Of a stretch of 64,000 nt of DNA, positions 10,781 to 23,100 are shown piece after piece. The notes beneath the pieces were generated by a model. That model did not search any database. It was not told the DNA's origin and was given only the letters and a program-made list of their open reading frames with translations. Source of the DNA: Gautieria morchelliformis. Lineage: Eukaryota; Basidiomycota; Agaricomycetes; Gomphales; Gomphaceae. A program made the translations under genes and the position numbers. Where the stretch lies: positions 124,001-188,000 of the forward strand of contig WHVA01000030.1 in the NCBI GenBank assembly GCA_015179125.1, given 5' to 3'. Positions within the stretch are counted from its first letter, which is position 1, and each line of letters begins with the position of its first letter.

Positions 10781-10950
10781 CCGTATTGCAAATTGTGCCA
10801 TGCTTCAGCGATGCTGTGAATATCTGTTGATCTGGCAGCACCCATAGCCAGAAACTTATATATACACATTCCGCGGCCTGCTACTCCAACCACACATCGC
10901 CACGCAAACCTTAGTCCCTCGTCTGCATCCCAAATTTTCTTCCTTGCACT

Positions 10951-12637
10951 ATGGCTCAGACGGACCCCTCGCCTATTATCCAGCTACTATCAGGCAGGTA
11001 CGTGCTTACTACGTTGGTGAGACGCGGAAGAACTTACCTGAACTAGTTTGGCGATCATCTCTCTCAACCTCGCAGCGCTTGGTATGCGTACATGTCCCGA
11101 CTAATCCCGGATTATCCCACAATTTACATAGCTACTTCCACAGCAATGCTCATATACGACACTCTTCTCACACTGCCATCTGAGATCACGCACATTTGGT
11201 GCAAGGCCGTCAAAATCGGCTCCATTTTCTATTTACTCGCTCGTTACCAGACATTGGGTTTCTTTCTTGTTGACACATATGTCAATTTATCCCTCAAGGT
11301 GATTACTAAGGTTCTCATGTGCAACACCCCTACTGAATTTAATGAGTATCTAGTATGTACGACCTTTGTTGGTTATGAAGAAGTAACCTAGAGAGTCATA
11401 TTTGTGAAGGAAATGTAATAATTTAATTCATCTACGTGATGCTTTGGGTGTTCCTGCTCTGATGGGAGTACAGGGTGAGTGATAATACCCATATATTTCT
11501 CAATTAGAATGTTTAACACACTTTACTTATCTAGGCCTTCTGCTAGCTCGCACCTATGCTATTTCCTCTCAGAATCAAAGAGTTTTGGGTGTTCTTGGGC
11601 TGCCCATTCTTGGTGCTATAATTGCTCAAGCCGTATGTGCCTGTCCAGACTTTACATAAATAACATATATTCACTTCACTGGATATAGTACATGTCTGTT
11701 GTGGACAACTGCAAGCCCACTAGCTCACAAGTTAATACAGTGGTTCTGTCAGTATTGTGTAAGGCTTTCTACCTAGATTTATACTAAAAAATCTCCAGGT
11801 GTAAGATATAGAGGCCTGGACTTATGCAATCTGTCTCTGAATACCTTTGACAGTGGCTACCATCAGTAATGTTTCTGTAATCCTTTTTGACACTGGAGTT
11901 GTGATAGTAACCATTCTGGGCTCAATTCAAACCTTGAGGCTTTGGAAGAATGGTGAAATTAGAGATAAGAAATCTCTCATTAGTCTAGTGATTTACCAAG
12001 GTGAGTATACAACATATTGCTTATATGTGTGGACATATCACTTATCTACAGGTAAGGTTTTGTCAGATATGGGTATGGAATATTATTCCTATGATATTTC
12101 ATATTTCCAATTCATCTTCAGGTTTGTGCTTACAATTAGTTTGGCTAGTACTATTGCAATGAAGGTACAACTACTTATAAACCTATTGAGCTTCAGAGCT
12201 TACTTGGTGTTCTGTCTCAATTTAGGTGTTAAGGGTATGTAAGGTATTGATCATGATAATAAAATGGCTAATATCAGCTCCTTCATGATATAAAGTCAAG
12301 CCTTGCTAGCTCCTTAAACATTCTTCAGAACAGGTATATTCTCACCAATTTAAGAAGAAGGAAATGTGTGTATTAATAATGCACATACAGCTTGTCAGCA
12401 ATTATCATCTGCCGATTCCATCTAACTCTACAAGAGAGACACAGTCAACTTAATAGGCCCTCATTACCTACTCTTTCATTCTCCACCTTCCAAGCTGCCA
12501 GACAAAGTGTTCACAGTGCCATAGTGGCTGAATTTGGGAACCCACACTTGAGCCAGGCTTTTATTACTGAAACCTTGGAGGACAATGTGGCTTATCAGGA
12601 AAGTCACCAGTCACCTGATGAGGGTCAGCCAGGATAG
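10951..12637 (+). CDS. DUF6533-domain multi-pass membrane protein
   Basis: The gene is split by several short introns (first donor GTACGT after CTATCAGGCAG). The second coding block includes YIATSTAMLIYDTLLTLPSE and ITHIW, the DUF6533 signature, then GSIFYLLARY. Further blocks give LLLARTYAISSQNQRVLGVL at about 11533-11633, VSVILFDTGVVIVTILGS at about 11868-11925, and a final exon with IIICRFHLTLQERHSQLN. The order matches the fungal family, which has about seven membrane helices and no known function. Start 10951 fits the normal short N-terminus before the first helix. Some exon junctions (11390-11470, 12060-12400) I could not fix, so mild decay is possible. Confidence 0.75.
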
Positions 12638-13661
12638 AGTTGGATAGGTTTCCTTGGGAGACTGGATGTCCTGGAGATGTAAAAATGTCAGAGTATTGGT
12701 TCTAGCAAGCAGTTAGTGTTTCCTCCAGGCACTGAGTAATGGCACAATAGTGTAAAGATAGTGATCTTAAGGCTTTGTATCACAAGGGCAAGTAGAACTT
12801 GACCAATCTGTGGTTATTCTGTGTGCTATATAGTGATGGTGTAAGGTAAAGTAAGATGGGGAACTGCTGAGCAGTTCTGTAAATAACCCATTTACACACA
12901 TTGCCCTCTTAGAACCCTTCAAGACTTTGGCATTTTTGCTAACACTTCAATCTATCAGAACCTGTTGTTTGTGAGACTCAAAGAAACAAACAATGCTGCA
13001 GCACAACTCCAGAAATAATTTAATATTTGTACCTTGGTTGCAATCTGCATAAGAACTAGTCCAAGTTAATACGGATGGAAGGCAATGTGTTTCTTAGCAG
13101 CACTGAGTAATAAACTAAAAGACTGTAGGTTCAAGGACACTATTGGGGGTCCAAACATATTCCAAAATATGAAGGAATGTACTTAGCAGGTGAGTTTGTA
13201 AATGGACTGCTCTGGTAATCTACCAGCGCACTGCAATAAAATGAGAGACAAAGTGAAGTATGTGAGGTGGCTTTTACAAGCAACTTGACTTGACTTGTGA
13301 AAGATATTAACGAGGACTTTCAACTGATTAACACTCTTGGGTATTGGAGTGCAAATGGCAAGACTTTCAATTGACAGACTCACTCTGTAGAATTTCACCT
13401 GGAGGATTAGTCTAGGTGGCTAAGCAGTAAAGCAACTACTTACTGAGAATTAGACACTAAAGTAAGTGAATAACCCTAGCTGGGATTAGCAGCTTAGTAA
13501 GATGCAAGTCACATGAGGTCACATGTAGGATAGAAGATGGTAAATAGGCTGATGAAAGGCAGGCAAAAGGGCCTCCTTTTATATCGTATTGTACAGGTGC
13601 TTAACTAAGCGGTAGAACCTTCTATCTATTAATGGAATAGGGGAATGAGTTGTAAAGAAGG
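12638..13661. other. Intergenic, AT-rich, no gene seen
   Basis: No open frame with protein-like content was found between the DUF6533 gene and the hAT element. Base composition is AT-rich and typical of fungal spacer DNA. The last eight bases (13662-13669, TGTGGGAA) are the left target duplication of the hAT element. Confidence 0.5.
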
Positions 13662-13669
13662 TGTGGGAA

Positions 13670-14788
13670 TAGTGTTCTGCAAAGCCCGGCTTCAGCCGCG
13701 GCCTAAGCCGGAGCCGGGCCCCCAAAAGCCGGGCCGGGCCGGGCCAAAGCCGTCCTGAGGCCGGGATCTAGGGCCCGGCTTGAGTTTTGAGAGCCCGAGC
13801 CGAGCCCTGAAGCCGCGGCTTTTGGGCGCTTACCCGGTATGCACTGTTCGGGTGGCAAGCGGCACTCAGGTAGCTAATTTGAGTATATCCTGTGCTCTAT
13901 TGGTTGAGTTTGAAAAAAATTTCTTTCTGCTGCTCACTTCCATGCCCTTGCCCCGTATCCAGGACCCCAGCGATGAGGACGAGGTTCAGCTGCTCCCTAT
14001 CAAGAGTGCCCGTTCGGGCCGAACACTAAAGCCAAGCGCCGCACTGAAGGATCCCGATAATGTGGCCAATGTTCTTGGTCAACGCAAGCATGCCAAGGTT
14101 GTGACTAAGGTGGTAGAAACTACTGACCAACATAAAAATAAAAAACAAAAGACTATTGTTGAGCCGGCCCTGGTGATCGATCCAAATGCAAGGACCGTTG
14201 CCAAGCCTACTGATTTCAGTAGTACTGAAATGGTTATGAATAAGGAATCTGGCGGCATTACTGGTGAGTCATATCTTTGCATAGAATATTGTCTATCTAT
14301 TGATCTAAGATTCAGGTACTTAAAGCATTCAAGCTCGGGAATTACAATCACAAAACGGCGGAACCGACTCAAAGGAGATGTAGTTGAAGCACTCCAGGTC
14401 GTCAAATGCGGACTGAAGACAAAGTTGATACTACGGGATTCAGCTCCGTCGTCTTCTTATGAGCTCGAATTAATGGACGAAGGTCCGGAGGTGCCTCAGA
14501 CACCGGGAGAGGTCATTGACCTCTCCAGTGACTGTGAGCTTGTGGAGGGGGAGAGCGAAGTCGATATAGAATACGACTAGCTAGTTAAAAGTACATAGAA
14601 TTTCCACTTCGGCGTTGCATCCCCTCGGTCGATATTTCCCACTGAAGAGCCCCGGCTTAAGCCGGGCCAAGCCCGAGCCGAGCCCAAGCCGGCACTCAGG
14701 GCCCGGCCCTGAATTCTGTGAGCCCGAGCCGGCGTGAGCCGAGCCGAAGCCGGGGCTTTTGAGCCGAGCCGGGCTTTGCAGAACACTA
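13670..14788 (+). mobile_element. Internally deleted hAT transposon with 8-bp target duplication
   Basis: The element starts TAGTGTTCTGCAAAGCCCGG and ends with the inverted match, finishing in GAACACTA. It is flanked by exact direct TGTGGGAA duplications (13662-13669, 14789-14796). An 8-bp duplication and TAGTG-type ends are diagnostic of the hAT superfamily. Beyond the short terminal repeat each end carries about 110-130 bp of GC-rich subterminal sequence built from repeated GCCGGGC / AGCCGAG motifs, probably transposase binding sites. At 1119 bp it is far too short for a full transposase and encodes only fused end pieces of one. Intact ends and an exact duplication suggest recent movement by a helper. 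Confidence 0.93.
13942..14580 (+). CDS. Remnant hAT transposase: N-terminal piece joined to dimerisation C-terminus
   Basis: From the ATG at 13942 the frame encodes an acidic and basic linker-rich N-terminal stretch (PRIQDPSDEDEVQLLPIKSA; later NKKQKT) of the kind found ahead of the BED finger in fungal hAT transposases. After about 14340 it switches to KRRNRLKGDVVEALQVVKCG, which resembles the end of the hAT C-terminal dimerisation domain (R-N-R-L then an ALQ-x-x-K-x-G-L helix), and ends in an acidic tail. The catalytic core between them is missing, so no transposition activity is expected. GTGAGT at about 14264 and TTCAG at about 14313 could be an intron, but the frame also reads through. 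Upstream open frame to 13780 runs into subterminal repeats and is not counted. Confidence 0.6.
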   Translation: MPLPRIQDPSDEDEVQLLPIKSARSGRTLKPSAALKDPDNVANVLGQRKHAKVVTKVVETTDQHKNKKQKTIVEPALVIDPNARTVAKPTDFSSTEMVMNKESGGITGESYLCIEYCLSIDLRFRYLKHSSSGITITKRRNRLKGDVVEALQVVKCGLKTKLILRDSAPSSSYELELMDEGPEVPQTPGEVIDLSSDCELVEGESEVDIEYD

Positions 14789-14796
14789 TGTGGGAA

Positions 14797-15475
14797 GGTT
14801 CTGTCTGACTCATAATGACTCACAGTGACTTGAAATGACTCCTTCTGGTGACTCCACAGGGTTTTCTACCAATTAGGGCTTGATTCATCAGGAAAGAGTT
14901 ATCGATTGGACTCATGTGATTTATCACAGCTTGGTTGAGTCATTGAGGCTGTACAAGCAAATGACTAGGTTTTTTGAACTCAGAGGCTGAGTCTGAAGGA
15001 GCCATCTGGTGAGATTTGTGGGTGACCACAGGTGCACAATCCACGGGTCTTGAGTGAACGTGAGTGTCTGGTTGGAGTTTGAAATCAGAAGTCCAAAACA
15101 GAGTTGTGGGGACATGTGTATCCACAACTCTGCACCACAGAAATATGTGAGTTTGAGTGAAGATAGCCTTGGAAAATTAAGTAAAATTCATAGATAATTA
15201 GAGGGAGGTTTGAATAGGTGTTCTAAGGATAGCATATATTCTTATGATGATGATAAATGGTTTTTAATGGCCTTTTATGCAGAACTACAAGGTTACAGTA
15301 AAGAGACAGTTTAAGGGCTGGTTGAACAGCAGTTCCCATAGATCTACCTCCATCTCTTTTCTGACTTCTGAATTCCATTCTAAAATACTTAGGATGATAG
15401 TTCATTGGGAGTGCAACACATAAGTTGAAGCCAATGCCCTTTTAGATCCAATCTCCAGGATTCCTGATATGTAAA
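14797..15475. other. Intergenic with clustered TGACT motifs
   Basis: No gene seen. Between about 14803 and 14860 the pentamer TGACT occurs five times, two of them as TGACTCA, the consensus of AP-1/Gcn4-type bZIP factors. More GACTCA/GAGTCA copies occur near 14910 and 14936. The nearest gene start is far away, so a regulatory role is only a possibility. Confidence 0.35.
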
Positions 15476-15851
15476 AATATTCCCCAGTTCAATTACCATA
15501 TGATGTCTACCTTGCGCAAAATATTACCACATCATGATCAATGTCTTGAGCCCTTCATTCTAGGCTGCTACCTTTGAGCAAGCTTGTGTTCACTCATGAG
15601 TCTTCACCTCTCATCTTCACCTCTGGTCTTCACCACTTTGGCCCTTTGGGTCTTTGTTGTGCTATTGAGCCTTCATCAATGGAAGGACTGTTCATCTCCG
15701 AAAGGCCTTTTTACAAAGCCTTGCATGTTACATCATTGAGTGACATGAGCCATTTACATATTTCACTGCACAAGACATTCAGGGATTCACTGTATTCACA
15801 TATCTGGTATTCACTGACACATGATATTAGCACCCAAATCCAATTTTGACA
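15476..15851 (+). mobile_element. Decayed 3' part of the same Gypsy LTR family
   Basis: The stretch aligns by eye to the right third of the LTR at 6212-7241. Shared landmarks are CAGTTCAATTA-CATA, TTGAGCC, the CTTTGGG/CCTTTGG block, CCTTGCATGTTACATC and the end ATATTAG-CCCAAA-CCAA-TTTTGACA at 15851. Many substitutions and small indels separate them, so this is an older copy than the solo LTR at 677-1941. The left part is missing. Confidence 0.72.
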
Positions 15852-15956
15852 AATCCCAGGCCACTTGCAGAGAGGGCAAGTAGCCAAGTGTCAACTTGAT
15901 TATAGCACAGGTTATATACATTCTTTTCCTATGTTAGCCTTCAAACTTGGATCTAC

Positions 15957-18900
15957 TTATCTGACAGTGTCTCTTATACCCATGTTCTTTAAGGCAGTAT
16001 ATAATAACCCACGTATTTTATGGCCAAGGTTTTTGATTTCAGTGTTTCCAACTGGGTTTGTTTCAAGGATTGTACAGACTTGCTGGATCAGCTCTATTAA
16101 CACTTGTGTTTCAGCCTTATTCTCCCAACTTTCTGCATGCTTAATGAGATGAGAAAGTGCTTTATGGTAGCCTGTACTTGAAAACACCTCCCAATTATAT
16201 TTGTCTGGTATTATAAAGAAGGTAAAGCTGAATATGAAGTACAAGGCTTCCAGAGTATATGGCCAACTCTGATATACCAGAACTGTTTTAGAGAACTTGT
16301 CCATTGATAGACTGTCATGGTTTATCATTGTAAAGATATGAGCAATATAGACACCACATGCAGCAAGGTACCACTGATTCTTTTGCTTTTTCTCAGTTCT
16401 TGATAGTGTAAGTGCAATCATCAGACACCTGTTTAAATGACCACATTGTTCAAGGTGAGGGTACCAAGCAGGGATCTGCAAGAGGGTGCAAAGTAACCTG
16501 AGATAGCACAAATCCCGCTCCTTGTATTGAAAGGTATCAGGATCAGGGGTAGGTTCATCAATCTGGATTGCCGCTGAAAGGGCTTCTGAGAAATGGACCC
16601 TCAAAACATCATTATCCTGGGATATTGAAACAAGCTCTGTCCGTATCATGCAAGCAGCGTTTAGTGCTGCATGACGGACACTGATTGGCATGTCTGATCC
16701 CATGGAATAGACTAATGCCTGCATGTAGATGATCTTCTGTTCTGGAACACTGGGTGAGCCACACAGATTCCCCAGGATAATATATAGATTGCTAATTGCA
16801 GTATAATCATTGCCTTTGTATATCTGCAAAAGGTAATCCAATAGCAGATCACAGTGTGCTGGTTTATACCATTCTGGTACAGACCAATGCCATAGGACTG
16901 TTTCAGGACCAAAGACATAGTGTCCTAGAAAGTTCCAAATCAAGTGATTCCCTTTGAAGCCAGAAAAAAACAGGCTGAGCTGTAGGATAGCATTGACTTG
17001 GTGGAACATGAGTCTATCTTGAGTCATTTCCATTGGACCTTTATATTGTCTACCCTGCAGTAGACGAATGCATAGCTTGAGATATCTGATAGAAATTTCA
17101 CTATTCTTTGAATGTCGGTCAGCACTGTGTTTCTCAAGATACTGAGACCATGGGTAAAGGAGCTTCAGTGCTCTTGAGGACATCATTGCACCGTGCAATG
17201 CATCAACAGGAAGTTCCTTAAGCATTATATCCATCAGGGAGTTACGCAATGCAGGAATGGAAGCACTATACAGAATTGTAAGGGGTAGTAGTCACTCTAC
17301 TCAGCGAGACCAACCTTACCTCTTGTCAATTTTGGCCAATTGTCTCGGATCTACTTGTAGGTTCATTATCAAGCCTGCTGAGAGCAGGCAGTCGGCAACT
17401 AGACGGGGTAGAGACTTGACGTCTTGGAGGCACTGCCGAATAAAATCAACAACAAATTCTTCCCAATCCGGGCCATACTGTCCGTGATGCAGACCATATG
17501 AACACATATGAGCAATCCCCATGCGGTCAGATGATGAAAGGCAAGCGATATCTAGTGTATCGCCAGCATAGGTGTTCAGGACACAGTTTATCATCACCAG
17601 GAAGCCTTGCTCGGAGGGTCTGTAATCAATGATGCCACGAGGATCGAAAAACGATATGGTGCCTTCGTGATTGGAGGGCAAGAATGGAATGGAAAGACCC
17701 CCTTCAAAACAGCAATGAACTATTGCATTCATACAAGCCAAAGCCTTGGGTTGTGCGAGGGGCAGAAGCTGGCGAGTAGAATCGAAGCAGACCATGAGGT
17801 GGCCTTTTAACCGGTCTACCACACACGCCATATCATATCCATAGGGCCATTCAACCTCCAGTACCATCTTTGCTGCAGTGGTAATGCCCTCGGTATCTGT
17901 GGATGTCTCCAGAATCCACTGGACTGCATGTGCTTGAACTGAGTCTGCAGGCACGAGTTTTAAGTCCAAAATGTCTTTGGATGTTACAATTCGTGCGTCC
18001 TCAGCGTATTCCGGGTGTTTGCTTAATAATCTGTGACTGCGCCCCAGACGGGAGGCTATTCGTGAAAGATATGCTCGGAGGCGTGCGGCCAACGTATTGA
18101 CTTTGTAAAGTGCGGTGGCCAAGCGAAACCTGAGGCTGTAAGGAACCCAGTTCACACGGGCCCTTGATAATCTTCCCCATAGCCGGAGTAGGCTCCGGAA
18201 GACACGCCGAATAGAGGCCGACACGGGCGTTTGGAATGGGCAGTCGGGAGATGTCAAGGACGCGACTACAGTGAAGACATAAACAACTTCTCCTAATCCT
18301 GTAGTTCCTATAATGACAATGGCGGGAGTATGCTGGAGCGTCCAAATGTTTCCTGCGAGAGCGATACCAAAGAACAACAACGACAGCTGTAAGAGAATGG
18401 GCAAGACGGCAATAGCGGGGTGGAAATGCCACATTTTGAGCCCATCTAGCTTTTGTTGCCTCCGTGTGCAGCGCTCCTCAAGAGAACCCTGCCCCCAACG
18501 AGATGTCTTGAAATTACCTAGCCACTGTTTTCCTAATACTGCGCCGAACGCGGCGAGGAGGCTGGTGGCTAGGCTAGTGTACGCAAGGCTTTGTATCCAG
18601 ATGATAGTAGAGCTGGGCCCTGTCCAGACGGGAAGGGAAGCATCTTGATCAGAGAAAGTACCATTTGCAACCTTGTTAATCAGTAGCTTCAGGAGAGCGT
18701 TTGTGGTGTCGCTTGGGTCGGGGCTCAGGCTGGTTGTCATGCTGACGATGAATGCTGAGCTGACCGCTGAGAAAAGACCAGCCTTGGGTGTCAACACGTT
18801 AAGGAACGTCCCGAGTTCAAATGCCACAGTAACACCTACGAATATCAGGAGCACGTCTAGATCGCTATTATGCCGTTCGAGAAACTCCTCGTCATATTGG

Positions 18901-19132
18901 TTGGCCACACGTTCATATGCCGACCAGAACCGGGAGGGTGCATCTCTTCCAGTCCTTGAAAACAAGTCAGAGTCTTGCATGGTGTTCAGAATATCCTTGA
19001 GAGTGGTATCCGACCTGGATATAGATTCATCGATAAGGGTTTCCAGCCAGGAGGGTGTGCTTACAGATACTGCAGGTTTTGTGGAGACGCTTTGGCGGGA
19101 GGTGACTTATCTGCTGGAGAGTTTTGATCCAT
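15957..19132 (-). CDS. DUF6535-domain membrane protein, 1023 residues
   Basis: Three exons fit: 19065-19132, 17320-19014 and 15957-17265. Both introns have canonical borders (50 nt GTAAGC..CCAG, 54 nt GTAAGG..ATAG) and the total divides by three. Exon 2 carries the DUF6535 block: SRFWSAYERVANQYDEEFLE near residue 50, a first membrane helix near 75-97, SSAFIVSM, LSPDPSDTTNALLKLLINKV, then helices near 160-183, 222-247 and 252-275 around LAAFGAVLGKQWLG. The rest is a long helical, mostly soluble region. DUF6535 proteins are abundant in Agaricomycetes and have no known function. The short first exon is the least certain part; the frame without the first intron also reads through from downstream. 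Confidence 0.85.
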
Positions 19133-20136
19133 GTTGGATTGATGTGGATCTGCGACGACTGGTTGCTGGTTAGAAGGAAAGGTAAGCCCGTCGTCCCAGA
19201 TTCCCACGGAGCACGTGCATAGTTCCAGTCGCTCATTGCTAAGATGAATGTCATCTTATATTGCCCATGCCTTGTGCGTCCAGCTGCTATACAGCCTAAT
19301 GTCCCTGGAGTTGTCCTTTTCTGTCGTGTCCAAATCCAGTTTCGGTAGTGGAGTAGACCCAATAGTGTCGAAGTATCGGTCCTTTTGTATTACTGGTGAC
19401 TTTCCGTATCTCTAAAATCATCCGGCGTATCCACCTCTAAGAGAAACCCCTCAACAATCTGGTTGAGCCCTACAGCGGGAAGTGATATGCGCACAACCAG
19501 GATGCTAGATGGTATGTCAACACGAAGAAACTAGGAAAGGTTCATGAATGTAGTGTCTGGTCAGCAAATTCTGCCGATTCTCTTCTGCGGATTTTATTCA
19601 CTGGGTCGTCACGAATTTTATACTACGAGGAGCGCTGCATTGAAAGGTGGTGGATTTAAATTTGGTCGCGCAATTTGATGATATCACGCCACGAGTGATG
19701 ACGTGTGTACAGAGGAAGAAGGGCCGATGCCGGCAGGCCTTCCCCATAAAGCGATCAATACTTACGCTCACGATTTTTTGCACAAAGGAGTCAGGTGTTC
19801 GATGCCATCCAGGGCTAAGGTCCTAGTATTCGGTTTGTAGGAGGCAAGGAGAGGCAGGTTGGAAACATGTAGAGCAGATTTGATACCACAAAGTCGGAAA
19901 GACAAAGAACTAGGTCAAGAACATGCGCAAAATTAGCATAGCAATTGTGGGCAACTGTATCACGTTGTGGCTGGGGTCCGAGCACTACAATTGATTCTGT
20001 GGGTTATCTCGATTATCTCCGACTTGGCCGTCTTGGCTGAGCCGTGATATCTCTTGCTCTTGACTTCCATCTCCTAAGTCAACAGTTCATCCTACAAGCC
20101 CAAGGTTCCAGCAATACAAGCTTCACATTACCTTCA
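19133..20136. other. Divergent intergenic region
   Basis: This is the shared upstream region of the DUF6535 gene (minus) and the 1450-residue protein gene (plus). I see no coding frame with protein-like content and no obvious repeat. Confidence 0.5.
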
Positions 20137-23100
20137 ATGGACGATCTCTCCTTCAAGATCATCGGTAGGGAACCCTTTTCTTTCCCGCAGGTGGCGCCGA
20201 AACGCTCTACAAACGCCGCAAATACGAACGCACATACGCCTTCCCTTCTTGCGCGCATGACCCAAGCTCAAGGGCACGATAGTACAGATGCGCACCCAGA
20301 CCCCCACCCCAACGAGTACACTGTCGACCACCCCACCCGGCCTCAACATTCTCTCCATAATCGTCTAGGCTCTCCTCCGTCGTCGCCCTCTGCGGCTTCG
20401 GCTAGGCAACCCCTGTCTGAGAGGATATCCGCCCCTAACGTATCCGAAACCAACGTGCCACATGCACATCCGAACCTCCTCAATAGGCTCTCCACTCCAG
20501 GCACTCCTGGACAAGGCGATGCACATGTGAAGGGATCCGTACCCTCTGCAGCCGCGTCGCTTTCTGCTAGGATATCGCCACCGTCTGCTCCCCGCTTTCA
20601 CGCGCGTGTGCAACAGGAACAGCAGGAGGCAATGCCTGCTGCATCTCTTATAACACGTACAAAACCGCAGGTCGCTGCTCCCAGTGTGATTCATGCTGAG
20701 CACGCCACCATGTCTACCGTATCAGCACCGTCTACGACGACAGTGCCAACCAAAGAAATCCCGACGCGAAAAGCCGGAAAACGGCGCATCTCATCTCCAA
20801 TTCAAGCAATGGATATCGACGCTGCTTCCGCTTCGCCTACTCCACCCCCGCTCACACCTAGTCCTGCTTCATCATCTCCAGTCCATTTTTCCCCCTCCAT
20901 GTCGTCACCACACGCTGTGTCTCCACATGCCGTTTCACGTGCTATCTCCGCGTTTGCCTCTCCACACTCCATGCAGTCCCCACAGCTACAAATTCCTTCA
21001 ACGAACCCAGACCCTGCGAACATTCCCACCCAATTTCATGCGTCTTCTCATCTGATCCCGAGCTCGTGCCCACCTGCCAACGCCCCTGAGACTCCAAGCA
21101 AACAAGTTTCCAACGCAGGTGCCAGCGACATGCTACAAACCCCAAGCAATCCGGCCTCTCTTGGTTCGGCGCTCGCCTACCATATGAGCCCCCTTTGGGC
21201 CGAGAGCGCAGCGCAGGCAAGGGAGTGGGGCGAGGTGGCGGAGGCAAAGGCTAAGGGGCTCATTATGCAGGAACCGAAAAGCCTCGACTGTCAAAGCTTG
21301 CATAGCGGAAGGGTGGACGGGGGTGAGGTCAAGGCAACCAGCTTACAACCCGCAAAGTTGACGACAAAGAGGACCAGAGACGTGGATGTGCACGTCGCTT
21401 CCGAGAAGAATCTGGAACCTGTGCACGACGAACCACCGCACAAAAGAGTCAAGGCCTCGGTCGAGGAACGAGAGCAGGCTCCAGCGCCACCATCCACGCA
21501 GGCATCTGCCCCACCCCTTGTGTCGAGCCCTCCGCACAGCAGCGCGAACAGGGACAAATTGCGCCAAATGGATACCAATACCCCTCGAACGAGCGACACC
21601 AGCAAAGAGGGCCATGAAGACTCCGCGGCGACTAAGGACGAATGCGATGAGAGCGCCGCAGACACCGAGCTTTCGGAAGTTGAGGACCTCGAGGCAATCA
21701 AGGCTATCGAAGCACGCGAGCGCGAGCGGCTGGAACGGGAGAAAGAGATTAAGCGGCTGAATCTGGAGCAGGAATTAGCCATTCTGAGGAGGGAAGAGGA
21801 GAGGGCAAGAGAGGCTGAGAAATTGAGGAAGGAGGAGGAAGCCAAGAAAGCTAGGAAAGAAGCGGAGAAGGAGGCAAAGCTGAGGAAAGAAAGGGAAGAA
21901 GAAGAGAAGTTCCTGAAGGAAAGGGAGCAGAGATTGAGGGACGAAGTTCAGAGACGCAGGAGGGAAATGGCTGCAGCAACCGCTGCAGTCACATCTGGCT
22001 TGCCTACGACTGACCAGCACGGCGCGCTCGGGAAGAAGTCTACACCTGCCCTCAGCGGGGGCGTCACCCTCGGGCTTACTGCCCTTAGCGGGGGGGTCAC
22101 CCTCGGGCTTACCAAGCAGACTTCAAGTTCGCCTCAGATGGCACAGACAGAATTTGTTCCGTCCAGCACCACCTCCATGCTGCGGACGCAAAGGAGTGTT
22201 TTGGCTCCTGCCACTTCGACCAGCATACACCCATCTCCAGCGTTACTGACCGCCAAGTCTTCCCCCATTGGGCCAAATGATGTCGCTCCTGCCAGTCCGA
22301 ATATTGCACCTATCTCGCGCCCTGCAAGTTCTAAGTCCAACTCCCCCGGTGTGTCGAAAATGCCGGCCGTCCCCCACGTTTCTAAGGTTGCGCCAGTCAT
22401 ACGTCCCATTCCCACTTCCTGCTCCCATGTGCCCCTTCCCGCCCCCACGCCGCCTGTCACTTTTACAGAGAAAGTTGTCAAGCGCGAGGCAATGGAACAC
22501 AAGGTGGTGTTGGATACTTCGACGGGAACGACGGGCTCGAAAACAACCCATTTGGAAGTCGACGTGAAGCAAGAGGAGCACCAGTCGGTAACTAGGGCTG
22601 GCGCATTTGCTCAGGTCAATGCTGGAGTGGGAATCGATTCTCAGAGTGCTCGTGTTGACCAGAAGCCAAAGATCAAGTCCTCACCTTCGGCTTCCCCAGC
22701 TGCTTCTTTGACCGGCACTCCCACTGCCGCTGCAAGGAGCCTGGCCGTTCCTACGGAGCATATACACCACCCGGCTCCCGCTACTGCTAATATTCCCGCT
22801 CCTGTTACCCGCCTGCCGCTTGCGCCGCCTGAACCAGAGATGACGCCACAACCGGAAGCCCACACCCAGGCTAAGCTTATAGCACCAGTGCCCACTTTAC
22901 CTCATCCTCCCATCGTCAGCGCTGTTGCTCCCGTTCCTGCTTCTAATACCTCTGTTCATTCGCTTTCTCGTTCCTCGTCGACCCGCCACACCCCTGCCGT
23001 TTCGAACTCTACCACTGCTGACCATGGGCTCAAGCGCCCTCGCAGCCCTTCAATAGTCGGCTCTGCGTCAAAACGCATGCGTGAGATTATTGGTTTGGAG

